Assembly: GCF_000702605.1 (NCBI RefSeq)
Contig: NZ_JNIR01000001.1
Location: forward strand, 1,354,501-1,418,500
Source of the DNA: Exiguobacterium acetylicum DSM 20416
GTDB lineage: Bacteria; Bacillota; Bacilli; Exiguobacteriales; Exiguobacteriaceae
Length of the DNA stretch: 64,000 nucleotides
Reading direction: 5' to 3'
A program made the translations under genes and the position numbers. Below are positions 18,349 through 26,626 of this stretch, in pieces (positions within the stretch are counted from its first letter, which is position 1; every line of letters starts with the position of its first letter). Below the pieces are notes generated by a model that saw only the letters and a list, made by a program, of their open reading frames with translations, was not told where the DNA came from and searched no databases.

Positions 18349-18634
18349 GCAGCCTCACTCTTTTCTGCCAAGATTCGAGGACGACGTCATATGCAGTCGG
18401 ATCAAGAATCCGATCGACGGGATGAACAGAACAATGTGCTTTCCATACATGTCGATGGACGAGTTGTGCTTCTCCGACGATAAAAGATGCCTGATCAGGT
18501 AGTTCTGCGATCCGACATGTCTTGACGTCCGTTGTAATATCGCATTCAAGTAAGCGCCTTCTTAAAATTATAGCCCCCATAATACTACTCGCCATTCCAC
18601 TCTCGCATACGAAATAGATGATTTCTGGATTCAT
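18341..18634 (-). CDS. Stand-alone mannitol-type PTS IIB domain protein
   Basis: A 97-aa protein that is essentially one IIB domain. Its phospho-Cys motif FVCESGMASSIMGA (Cys at residue 9) mirrors the MtlA IIB motif FACDAGMGSSAMGA encoded 3 kb downstream, and the domain ends at the same place (YDVVLESW versus YYDQLVHEI). No IIC or IIA partner lies beside it. The 8-bp overlap with mtlR suggests a dedicated link to the regulator, for example as a phosphate sink or sensor; that role is inference. GGAGGTATGACGG precedes the ATG. Confidence 0.85.
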   Translation of the reverse strand: MNPEIIYFVCESGMASSIMGAIILRRRLLECDITTDVKTCRIAELPDQASFIVGEAQLVHRHVWKAHCSVHPVDRILDPTAYDVVLESWQKRVRLHD

Positions 18635-18744
18635 CCGTCATACCTCCTCTTCATTTTATAAGAATAGCAGAAATATTTTCGGTGTTTCACCTTGAAACAA
18701 AATCAATAGTTATTTTCGAACTGGCAGATTTCTTTGCCAAACAC

Positions 18745-18785
18745 AAAAAAGCCTGGATTTCTGATGATGCCAGAAAATCCAGACC
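18745..18785 (-). terminator. Terminator of gltBD
   Basis: The stem CTGGATTTTCTG / CAGAAATCCAG with loop GCATCAT is followed by CTTTTTTGTG on the minus strand, 8 bp after the gltD stop. Confidence 0.88.
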
Positions 18786-18792
18786 ATGTGAT

Positions 18793-20259
18793 TTAGCCGG
18801 TTTGTTGCATTGCTTTTAAATATTGTCCAACAGCTTCCGCCACTTCACGACCCTCGCGAATCGCCCAGACGATCAGTGATTGACCCCGTCTTGCGTCACC
18901 TGCGGCAAATACGCCTGGTCGGTTCGTCGCGTAACGCGTCGTCTTGATTTTTCCTCGTTCCGAGGCGACCGCTAAATGTTCGAGTACATTCTCTTCGACG
19001 CCACTGAATCCGATGGCGATCCAGACTTGATCGACCGGGAAGTAACGATCGCTCCCTTCAATTTCCTCGAAGATCACTGCTCCCGATTCATTTTTTGTTT
19101 TCGTTGTCTGAATCGTCCAGACACCGGTGACTTGCCCCAATTCACTTGTCGTAAACCGCTTGATGGCGATCAAATATTCACGGGGATCCCGACCGAACTG
19201 TTGCAATGCTTCCGCATAGCCGTAATCAATAGAGTAAAGCAACGGTGTATCCGGCCACATGTTTCCTGTTGCGCGTGTCGTACCTGGTTGTTCATGTTTA
19301 CCGAATTGGACGACGGAGCGGCAACGTTGACGAAGCGCCGTCGCTACACAGTCCGCTCCTGTATCGCCTCCACCGATGACGAGAATATCTTTATCTTTCG
19401 CGTCATGTTCAGGAGACAACGGTTCTTGCGAGAGCACGTGACGCGTCACTCCGGTCAGATAATCCATCGCATAACCGACACCACGAGTTGGTGCATCCGT
19501 CAATTTGCGCGGTTCCGTCGCGCCGACACACAGGATCACCGCGTCGTATTCTGCTTCAAGTGTCTCTAGTGTGACGTCTGCGCCGATCGTGACATTCGTC
19601 CGGAAGTGGATCCCTTCCGCTTCAAGCAAATCAACACGGCGCTGTACGACCTCTTTATCGAGTTTCATCGCTGGTATACCGTACGTCAATAGACCGCCAA
19701 TCCGATCTTCCCGCTCAAAGACCGTCACTTGGTGACCGGCTTGATTCAGCTGATCGGCAGCCGCAAGACCGGCAGGACCAGATCCAACGATGGCAATCGA
19801 GCGTGTCGATCGTCTTGCTGGAATTCGGGGCACGACCCATCCTTTTTCAAAGCCGATGTCGATGATCGTCCGTTCGATATCTTTGATCGCGACCGCGGGT
19901 TCATGAATCGACAACGTACACGATCCTTCACATGGCGCTGGGCAGACGCGACCCGTGAATTCCGGGAAATTGTTCGTCTCAAGAAGGCGATCCAGTGCCT
20001 CTTGAAAACGTCCTTCTTCTACGAGCAAGTTCCATTCTGGAATCAAGTTATAGACTGGACAACCAATCTTCACTTGATCAAATACTTCCCCTACATGGCA
20101 AAACGGGGTGCCACAATCCATACATCGACTTGCTTGTTGACTCGCTTCTGCTTCCGTCAAAGCCGTCTTATATTCTTTATAATCACCCACCCGTTCGCTT
20201 GGATGTCGTTCCGTCCCACCCGAACGAGCAACTGTCATGAATTGATCGCGTCGTTTCAT
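18793..20259 (-). CDS. gltD: Glutamate synthase small (beta) subunit
   Basis: NADPH-oxidising flavoprotein subunit of glutamate synthase; passes electrons through its FeS clusters to GltB. The 488-aa length is standard. Cys motifs for the N-terminal clusters are CMDCGTPFCH, then CPVYN, and CPAPCEGSC. The FAD-binding motif is VGSGPAGLAAADQL and the NADPH site VIGGGDTGADC. The C-terminal GVFAAGDARRGQSLIVWA closes the FAD fold. Its ATG overlaps the gltB stop by 4 bp, giving coupled synthesis. Confidence 0.96.
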   Translation of the reverse strand: MKRRDQFMTVARSGGTERHPSERVGDYKEYKTALTEAEASQQASRCMDCGTPFCHVGEVFDQVKIGCPVYNLIPEWNLLVEEGRFQEALDRLLETNNFPEFTGRVCPAPCEGSCTLSIHEPAVAIKDIERTIIDIGFEKGWVVPRIPARRSTRSIAIVGSGPAGLAAADQLNQAGHQVTVFEREDRIGGLLTYGIPAMKLDKEVVQRRVDLLEAEGIHFRTNVTIGADVTLETLEAEYDAVILCVGATEPRKLTDAPTRGVGYAMDYLTGVTRHVLSQEPLSPEHDAKDKDILVIGGGDTGADCVATALRQRCRSVVQFGKHEQPGTTRATGNMWPDTPLLYSIDYGYAEALQQFGRDPREYLIAIKRFTTSELGQVTGVWTIQTTKTKNESGAVIFEEIEGSDRYFPVDQVWIAIGFSGVEENVLEHLAVASERGKIKTTRYATNRPGVFAAGDARRGQSLIVWAIREGREVAEAVGQYLKAMQQTG

Positions 20260-23200
20260 CGTACCCCTCCTGTTCTGCGCCCTAGATGTGTCTCGAATGC
20301 GAGCAACATCGCTTCTTCGGTGTTGTGTCCTTGTTTTGCGAAATCAGCCATCAACGTCGTCACTTTCTCATACGTCGAAGGAATGACGCGGATGAACGAA
20401 TGAATGACATGATCCCAGTTCGCCAGAATCGCATCGCCCTGTTCACTTCCCGTCCGTGCGACGTGACGTTCGATGAACGTCTTGAGTCGCGCAATCTCTT
20501 CGACATGCGTGACAGGTCCCGTCGAAACGAGTTCGCGGTTGACGCGCTGTAAAAATTGTTCAGGATTACGCGGCAAGACATAGGCGACACCACCTGACAT
20601 ACCAGCAGCAAAGTTTTTCCCGACATCTCCAAGGACGACGACGGATCCACCGGTCATATACTCGAGTCCATGGTTGCCGATTCCTTCAACGACGGCGACG
20701 GCTCCACTATTTCGAACGGCAAATCGCTCACCTGCTTGACCGTTAACATAGAGTTCTCCACTCGTCGCTCCGTAAAGCGCAACGTTACCGATGATCGCTT
20801 GATCGGACGAAACGAACGAAATCGAACGTGGCGGATGAACGGCGATGATACCTCCGGACAATCCTTTCCCAACGTAATCATTCGCTTCTCCCGTGACATC
20901 AAGCGTTATGCCACGTGGTAAATAAGCGCCTAAACTTTGTCCGGCAGATCCATTTAGTTCGAGTTTCAATCGATCCGTCGGGAGACCCAGTGCCCCAAAC
21001 CGTCTGGTCAGCATAGCACCTGTCTGCGTTCCGATCGCCCGGTCTGTATTTTGAATCGTTAACCGTAGCGTCTGAGGCTGACTGAAATCTGCCGCCTCTA
21101 AATACGGCGAGATTTCACGAGCGTCAAAGGAACGCTCGACATGATGCTGTTGTTGTTCAGCCGGACCGTGTGTCACATGGACGAGGAGACGCGAAAAATC
21201 AAGACTCTTCGCTTTCCAATGCGTCCGTTGTCGCTCCGATGGTTCGAGTAAATCCGTCCGACCTACAAGATCTTGCAGTCGTCTTACACCGAGTTTCGCT
21301 AAATGTTCTCGTACTTCCTCAGCGATGAACGTCATGAAATGGACGACGTCATCGGCAGATCCTATGAATTTCTTACGGAGCTCTGGATCCTGTGTCGCAA
21401 CACCAACAGGACACGTATCGAGATGACACGCACGCATCATGATACATCCGACGGCAATGAGCGGTGCTGTCGCAAAACCATACTCATTCGCTCCTAACAT
21501 CGCAGCGAGGATGACGTCGCGACCGGTCAATAGCTTTCCATCGGTTTCAAGAACGACACGCTCGCGTAACCCGTTTAATGTCAAGGTTTGATGGGTCTCA
21601 GCTAGACCAAGTTCCCATGGTAGTCCGGCATGTTGAATACTCGTCTTCGGCGAGGCGCCTGTACCTCCGTCATGTCCACTGATGACGATGACATCTGCAA
21701 GCCCCTTCGCAACTCCAGCCGCAATCGTTCCAACGCCACCTTTTGCGACAAGTTTGACGCTAATCCGAGCTTGATCGTTCGCACGTTTTAAGTCATGAAT
21801 CAACTGTGCCAAATCTTCAATCGAATAGATATCGTGATGTGGAGGTGGGGAAATCAATCCAACACCCGGTGTCGATGCACGCACTCGCGCGATCCACGGA
21901 TAGACCTTTTCACCAGGTAATTGACCGCCTTCACCAGGTTTCGCACCTTGTGCCACCTTGATTTGTAATTCGTCCGCGTGAACGAGGTAATGACTCGTCA
22001 CCCCAAAACGACCAGAAGCGATCTGTTTGATCCGACTCATCCGGAAGTCACCATTTTCATCGCGCTCGTATCGTTCCTCCTCTTCACCGCCTTCACCACT
22101 ATTACTTTTGCCACCTAAGCGGTTCATCGCGATCGCAAGCGTCTCGTGCGCTTCTTTTGATAAAGAGCCGTATGACATCGCACCCGTCTTAAAGTACTTG
22201 ACGATTTCGCTGACAGGCTCGACTTCTTCGATTGGGATTGCCGTCGTCTCCTTGAATGTCAACAGATGTCGTAGCACCGTTGCCGGTTCCTCCTGAATGC
22301 GTTGTGCATACTTTTGATAGAGTCGGTAATCATTCGTCCGGCATGCGTGTTGCAACAAATGAATCGTTGCTGGGTTAAAGGCATGATGTTCTCCTGCTTG
22401 ACGATACCGGAAGACACTGCCGGACTCCAGATGAATTCGATCGCCAGCAATCAGTTGTGCTCGTCGGACTTCTTCTTCCATCAGTTCAAGCGTCATCCCG
22501 CTCAATTGAGAGACCGTACCAGTGAAATGCTGCTCGATGACGGCGCGGTCGATTCCGACTGCTTCAAAGATTTGCGCCCCCCGGTAGCTGAAGACCGTCG
22601 AAATGCCCATCTTCGACATGACTTTGACGACGCCTTCCGTAACTGCTTTTTGGTAACGTTTGTCTACATCCATAAAACGATCCCCTACCGCTTCTTCAAG
22701 CGTCGCATACGCCAGGTACGGATAAATCGCATCCGCTCCGTATCCGATCAACGTCGCGACATGGTGGACTTCACGAATTTCTCCACCTTCAACGATTAAG
22801 CTGAGATTTGTACGTAATCCCTTACGGATCAGAGCATGATGAATCGCACTCGTCACTAAGAGGATTGGCATCGGCAATGTGCCGGGGCGTACGAGGCGAT
22901 CCGATAACGTCAATAATTCATATCCGTTTCGTGCAGCGGTTACAGCCTCATCAACGATCATGCCGAGCGCTTCTTCAAGTGAATCGGTGAACGTCGCCGA
23001 AATCGTTTTTTGCTTGAGCCCACAATGTTTGAGCGCATGGGCTTCGTCTGGTCTTAGAATCGGCGTCTCTAAGCGAACACGACGACAGTTCGCACGGTTC
23101 GGCGTCAGCAGCTCCCCTTGTCGACCTAACCATGTTAGCGTCGAGGTGACGATCTCTTCGCGTAACGCGTCGATCGGTGGATTCGTGACTTGAGCGAACA

Positions 23201-24728
23201 GCTGTTTGAAATAACGGAACAAGGATTGAGGGCGTTCACTTAAGACCGCTAGCGGTATATCCGTCCCCATCGCGCCTAACGGATCCTTTTGTTCTTCGAC
23301 GAGCGGTATCAGGTATTGATCGATATCTTCACGGGTATACCCGAAGTGTCGTTGTTTCGTACCAAGATCGACGAGCGTTTCCTTAAAGTCGTTACTTGAG
23401 AGGGACACGACTTCTTGAGCGAGCCACTCCGCGTAGGGGTGCCGTGTCGCTAGCTCCCGCTTGATTTCTTCATCTGCAATCAACTGACCGGACGCAAAAT
23501 CGAGTAAAAGCAGTTCACCCGGTGCTAATCGTTTTTTGTACAGAATGTCTTGTTCACGAAGAGGGAGTACTCCTGCTTCTGACGACAACATGAAGTGACC
23601 ATCGCGTAATAGAACATATCGCGCCGGGCGTAGACCATTTCGGTCAAGCGTCGCACCAATCTGTTTCCCGTTCGTAAAGACGATGGCAGACGGACCATCC
23701 CATGGTTCCATCATGCTGCTGTGGTACTCATAATACGCGCGCTTCGCCGGTCTGATTTCGGCATGTTCGAATGGTTCCGGTACGAGCATCAGTGCTGTCT
23801 CAGCAAGCGATAGACCTGACAGATGAAGAAACTCAAACGCATTATCAAGCATAGATGAGTCGCTACCCGTCTCATCTAGAATCGGTAACACTTCTTCTGC
23901 CCGATTGCCGTATGTCGTCTCAGCCAGTCGACTTTCGCGACCGCGCATTGCCCGGATGTTCCCTTGTAATGTATTGATTTCGCCATTGTGAATCAAATAA
24001 CGGTTCGGATGGGCACGTTTCCAGCTTGGGAACGTATTCGTACTAAAACGCGAATGCACGATACCAAATCCTGATTGATAGCGCTCGTCTCGTAAGTCAT
24101 CGAAATACGCGCGCAATTGATCCGTCGTCACAAGTCCTTTGTAAACGATTGTTTCACTTGAGCTACTGAGGACGTATTGTTCAAGACCGAGTTGTTCTGA
24201 TTCACGCTCAAACGCTCGTCGAATCAAAAAGAGCGTTCGTTCGAATGTCAATCCTTCCATCGCCTGTGCACCAATGAAGCATTGACGAATGACTGGCTCC
24301 GTGCTGCGTGCACCCGATCCAAGCACTTCGGACTGAACAGGTACGGTTCGCCATCCCAATACGTCTTGTCCTTCCGTCAAAATGATTGACTCTAACGTTC
24401 GCTCGAGTCGCATCCGTTCCCGTTCCTCACGTGGTAAGAACATCATGAAAACGCCATAATCCCCTTTTTTAGGGAAGGAAATGTGACGAACTGTTTCACG
24501 AAACAACCGATCTGGTAATTGCGTTAAAATACCCGCTCCGTCTCCCGTCTTCGCATCGCTTCCTTGTCCACCACGGTGTTCCATTTGACAAAGCATGGCC
24601 AATGCATGTTCAACGATTTCATGACTCGCTCGTCCTGTTTGATGTGCGTAAACCCCGATCCCGCACGCATCATGTTCCATACGAGGGTCGTATAATCCCT
24701 GCTGTTCAGGGTATTGATGAAATGTCAT
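20256..24728 (-). CDS. gltB: Glutamate synthase large (alpha) subunit
   Basis: Makes two glutamates from glutamine and 2-oxoglutarate, the core of ammonium assimilation. The 1490 aa contain the class II glutaminase domain with nucleophile Cys22 in DACGIG, exposed after removal of a propeptide. The central domain and the FMN-binding TIM barrel (KPGEGGQLPGEK, HDGGTGASP) follow. The 3Fe-4S cluster Cys are in MRACHLDTCPVGVA near residue 1105, and the GXGXG C-terminal domain ends the protein. A TATAAT -10 lies about 45 bp upstream without a good -35, which hints at an activator. A perfect cre is in the divergent promoter region. Confidence 0.97.
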   Translation of the reverse strand: MTFHQYPEQQGLYDPRMEHDACGIGVYAHQTGRASHEIVEHALAMLCQMEHRGGQGSDAKTGDGAGILTQLPDRLFRETVRHISFPKKGDYGVFMMFLPREERERMRLERTLESIILTEGQDVLGWRTVPVQSEVLGSGARSTEPVIRQCFIGAQAMEGLTFERTLFLIRRAFERESEQLGLEQYVLSSSSETIVYKGLVTTDQLRAYFDDLRDERYQSGFGIVHSRFSTNTFPSWKRAHPNRYLIHNGEINTLQGNIRAMRGRESRLAETTYGNRAEEVLPILDETGSDSSMLDNAFEFLHLSGLSLAETALMLVPEPFEHAEIRPAKRAYYEYHSSMMEPWDGPSAIVFTNGKQIGATLDRNGLRPARYVLLRDGHFMLSSEAGVLPLREQDILYKKRLAPGELLLLDFASGQLIADEEIKRELATRHPYAEWLAQEVVSLSSNDFKETLVDLGTKQRHFGYTREDIDQYLIPLVEEQKDPLGAMGTDIPLAVLSERPQSLFRYFKQLFAQVTNPPIDALREEIVTSTLTWLGRQGELLTPNRANCRRVRLETPILRPDEAHALKHCGLKQKTISATFTDSLEEALGMIVDEAVTAARNGYELLTLSDRLVRPGTLPMPILLVTSAIHHALIRKGLRTNLSLIVEGGEIREVHHVATLIGYGADAIYPYLAYATLEEAVGDRFMDVDKRYQKAVTEGVVKVMSKMGISTVFSYRGAQIFEAVGIDRAVIEQHFTGTVSQLSGMTLELMEEEVRRAQLIAGDRIHLESGSVFRYRQAGEHHAFNPATIHLLQHACRTNDYRLYQKYAQRIQEEPATVLRHLLTFKETTAIPIEEVEPVSEIVKYFKTGAMSYGSLSKEAHETLAIAMNRLGGKSNSGEGGEEEERYERDENGDFRMSRIKQIASGRFGVTSHYLVHADELQIKVAQGAKPGEGGQLPGEKVYPWIARVRASTPGVGLISPPPHHDIYSIEDLAQLIHDLKRANDQARISVKLVAKGGVGTIAAGVAKGLADVIVISGHDGGTGASPKTSIQHAGLPWELGLAETHQTLTLNGLRERVVLETDGKLLTGRDVILAAMLGANEYGFATAPLIAVGCIMMRACHLDTCPVGVATQDPELRKKFIGSADDVVHFMTFIAEEVREHLAKLGVRRLQDLVGRTDLLEPSERQRTHWKAKSLDFSRLLVHVTHGPAEQQQHHVERSFDAREISPYLEAADFSQPQTLRLTIQNTDRAIGTQTGAMLTRRFGALGLPTDRLKLELNGSAGQSLGAYLPRGITLDVTGEANDYVGKGLSGGIIAVHPPRSISFVSSDQAIIGNVALYGATSGELYVNGQAGERFAVRNSGAVAVVEGIGNHGLEYMTGGSVVVLGDVGKNFAAGMSGGVAYVLPRNPEQFLQRVNRELVSTGPVTHVEEIARLKTFIERHVARTGSEQGDAILANWDHVIHSFIRVIPSTYEKVTTLMADFAKQGHNTEEAMLLAFETHLGRRTGGVR

Positions 24729-24865
24729 AGTAGCACTCTCCTTGCCTTCTTAATTTTCTGTATATTCAGTTAAATTATACTTTACACCCTTTTATGTTTA
24801 TTCGCTACTATGCATAATCACCATTTCGCGCAACCTCTGAAGCCATAATTACCATATATCAACAT

Positions 24866-24879
24866 TGATAACGCTTACA
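24866..24879. promoter_or_regulatory. cre site between gltB and the ABC pair
   Basis: TGATAACGCTTACA matches cre consensus TGWNANCGNTNWCA at all fixed positions. It lies 138 bp upstream of gltB and 145 bp upstream of the divergent binding-protein gene, so either could be its target. The rest of this 295-bp intergenic region is AT-rich; I see no GltC or TnrA site that I would defend. Confidence 0.6.
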
Positions 24880-25023
24880 TAAACTTGGATATTCATTCAA
24901 TATTTTTTTTGGCTGATTTCTACACTTTGTGCGCGTATTACTTTGCCCGAACATATGATTCCGTGGTATTTTTAACTATGAATAGAGTTATTTGATCATG
25001 GAAATAAAGAGAGGAATAATACG

Positions 25024-25866
25024 ATGAAAAAAACAATGCAATTTACGGGTCTCTTGATCGCAGGAAGCTCGATCTTATTAAGCGCATGTGGTCAGCAAGA
25101 GGAAAAAGCAACCGCATATGACAAGATTCAAAAAGAAGGAACGATCGTCGTCGCTACAGCTGGTACACTTTATCCGACATCTTATCATGAAGAGAAGAAC
25201 AATAAGTTGACTGGATTTGACGTCGAAGTCGTTAAAGAAGTAGCAAAACGCCTTGATTTGAAAGTGAAATTCAAAGAGATGTCATTCGACGGTATGTTGA
25301 CAAGCGTCAATACAGGTCAAGTCGATCTTGCCGCTAACGACATTACGATCACCGATGATCGTAAAGAAAAATTTGCGTTCTCAAAACCATATAAATATAC
25401 GTATGGTACGGCAATCGTCCGTAAAAGTGATTTGTCAGGCATCAAATCTCTCGAAGATCTAAAAGGAAAAAAAGCTGCCGGAGAAGCAACAACGACGTAT
25501 ATGCAGATTGCTAAAAAATACGGTGCAAAAGAAGTCACTTACGATAACGCGACGAACGATCAATATCTTCGAGATGTCTCAAATGGTCGCACAGACGTCA
25601 TCTTGAATGATTATTACTTGCAAACACTCGCTGTCGATTTCTTCAAGGACTTTGATATTACGATTCATCCTGATATCGCTTATAATCCAAGTCAGGTTGG
25701 TTTAATCATGGATTTAGATAACAAGGAACTTCAATCCAATATTAACGAACAACTCGATAAGATGAAGGAAGACGGCACGTTAAAGGAAATTTCCAAGCAA
25801 TTCTATGCCGGAAAAGATGTCTCCCAAATGCCTGACGTCAAAACGACGATCGTCGATGTGAAGTAA
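25024..25866 (+). CDS. Amino-acid ABC transporter substrate-binding lipoprotein
   Basis: 280-aa extracytoplasmic receptor of the SBP_bac_3 family. The signal peptide ends in lipobox LSAC (Cys at residue 22). Family motifs are IVVATAGTLYPTSYHE, GFDVEVVKEVAKRL, and DLAANDITITDDRKEKFAFS. It has a ribosome site GAGAGGAATAATACG. The permease gene follows after 2 bp, but no ATPase gene does. Its orientation opposite to gltBD and the shared cre suggest a nitrogen or amino-acid uptake role; the ligand is not known. Confidence 0.92.
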   Translation: MKKTMQFTGLLIAGSSILLSACGQQEEKATAYDKIQKEGTIVVATAGTLYPTSYHEEKNNKLTGFDVEVVKEVAKRLDLKVKFKEMSFDGMLTSVNTGQVDLAANDITITDDRKEKFAFSKPYKYTYGTAIVRKSDLSGIKSLEDLKGKKAAGEATTTYMQIAKKYGAKEVTYDNATNDQYLRDVSNGRTDVILNDYYLQTLAVDFFKDFDITIHPDIAYNPSQVGLIMDLDNKELQSNINEQLDKMKEDGTLKEISKQFYAGKDVSQMPDVKTTIVDVK

Positions 25867-25868
25867 CG

Positions 25869-26546
25869 ATGTCTTCGATTGATTGGCGGTCCGTCTTCAA
25901 TCCGGAATTGGCGGTCGAATCGTTTCCTTATATTTTGAGTGGACTAGGGCAGACGTTATGGATTTCCTTGCTTAGCATGGCCATCGGTCTCGGAATCGGG
26001 TTAATCCTTGCCCTTTGTCGTCTGTCTCGCCTTCGACTTTTACGTATCGGAGCTAGCGCCTACATCTCGTTCATGCGAGGTGTCCCGATTCTCGTATTGC
26101 TGTTCATGTTGTATTTTGGGCTGCCGGTCATCAATATTCAACTGAACGCGTTAACCGCAGCAATTACCGGTTTTAGTTTGAACAGTGCTGCGTACATGGC
26201 GGAGATCATTCGTTCTTCCTTGCTATCGATTGATCGTGGTCAGGAAGAGGCGGCGGCGTCACTCGGTTTATCCAGATACCGGACATTTGTTGGCATCATT
26301 TTGCCACAAGCGATTCGAATTGCTATCCCACCGCTTTCAAACGTCTTGCTTGATCTGGTTAAAGCTTCATCGCTTGCTGCCATGATTACAGTTCCTGAGA
26401 TTTTTCAAAAAGCAAAAATTGTTGGTGGGCGCGAATTCGATTATATGACCGTCTATTTTGTTGTTGCGTTCATTTACTGGGGTATCTGTTCTTGTATCGC
26501 AGTCATTCAAGAGATTCTCGAACGACGTTTTGCGCGGTATCTGTGA
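25869..26546 (+). CDS. Amino-acid ABC transporter permease
   Basis: 225-aa membrane subunit of the HisMQ/GlnP type. Hydrophobic segments lie near residues 20-45, 60-85, 95-115 and 190-212. The EAA loop reads EEAAASLGLSRYRTFVGIILPQA near residues 133-155 (partial quote: EEAAASLGLSRYRT). The gene starts 2 bp after the binding-protein stop. A terminator follows directly, so this transcription unit codes no ATP-binding subunit and must borrow one encoded elsewhere. Confidence 0.92.
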   Translation: MSSIDWRSVFNPELAVESFPYILSGLGQTLWISLLSMAIGLGIGLILALCRLSRLRLLRIGASAYISFMRGVPILVLLFMLYFGLPVINIQLNALTAAITGFSLNSAAYMAEIIRSSLLSIDRGQEEAAASLGLSRYRTFVGIILPQAIRIAIPPLSNVLLDLVKASSLAAMITVPEIFQKAKIVGGREFDYMTVYFVVAFIYWGICSCIAVIQEILERRFARYL

Positions 26547-26568
26547 TTCATTAATAAACAGTTATACG

Positions 26569-26600
26569 AACAGGCGATGGACATAGTCCACCGCCTGTTT
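26569..26600 (+). terminator. Terminator of the SBP-permease operon
   Basis: ACAGGCGaTGGAC pairs with GTCCAcCGCCTGT around a tiny loop and is followed by TTTACTTTCTTTTTTG on the plus strand. The minus-strand exit lacks a T-run, so it mainly serves the plus-strand operon. Confidence 0.85.
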
Positions 26601-26626
26601 ACTTTCTTTTTTGATATATCATATCG

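Noticed and set aside
18976-20403. Long plus-strand frames opposite gltD (197 and 224 aa)
   Set aside because: Composition is that of an antisense reading (Arg, Cys and Ser rich), with no start signal; gltD on the minus strand is certain.
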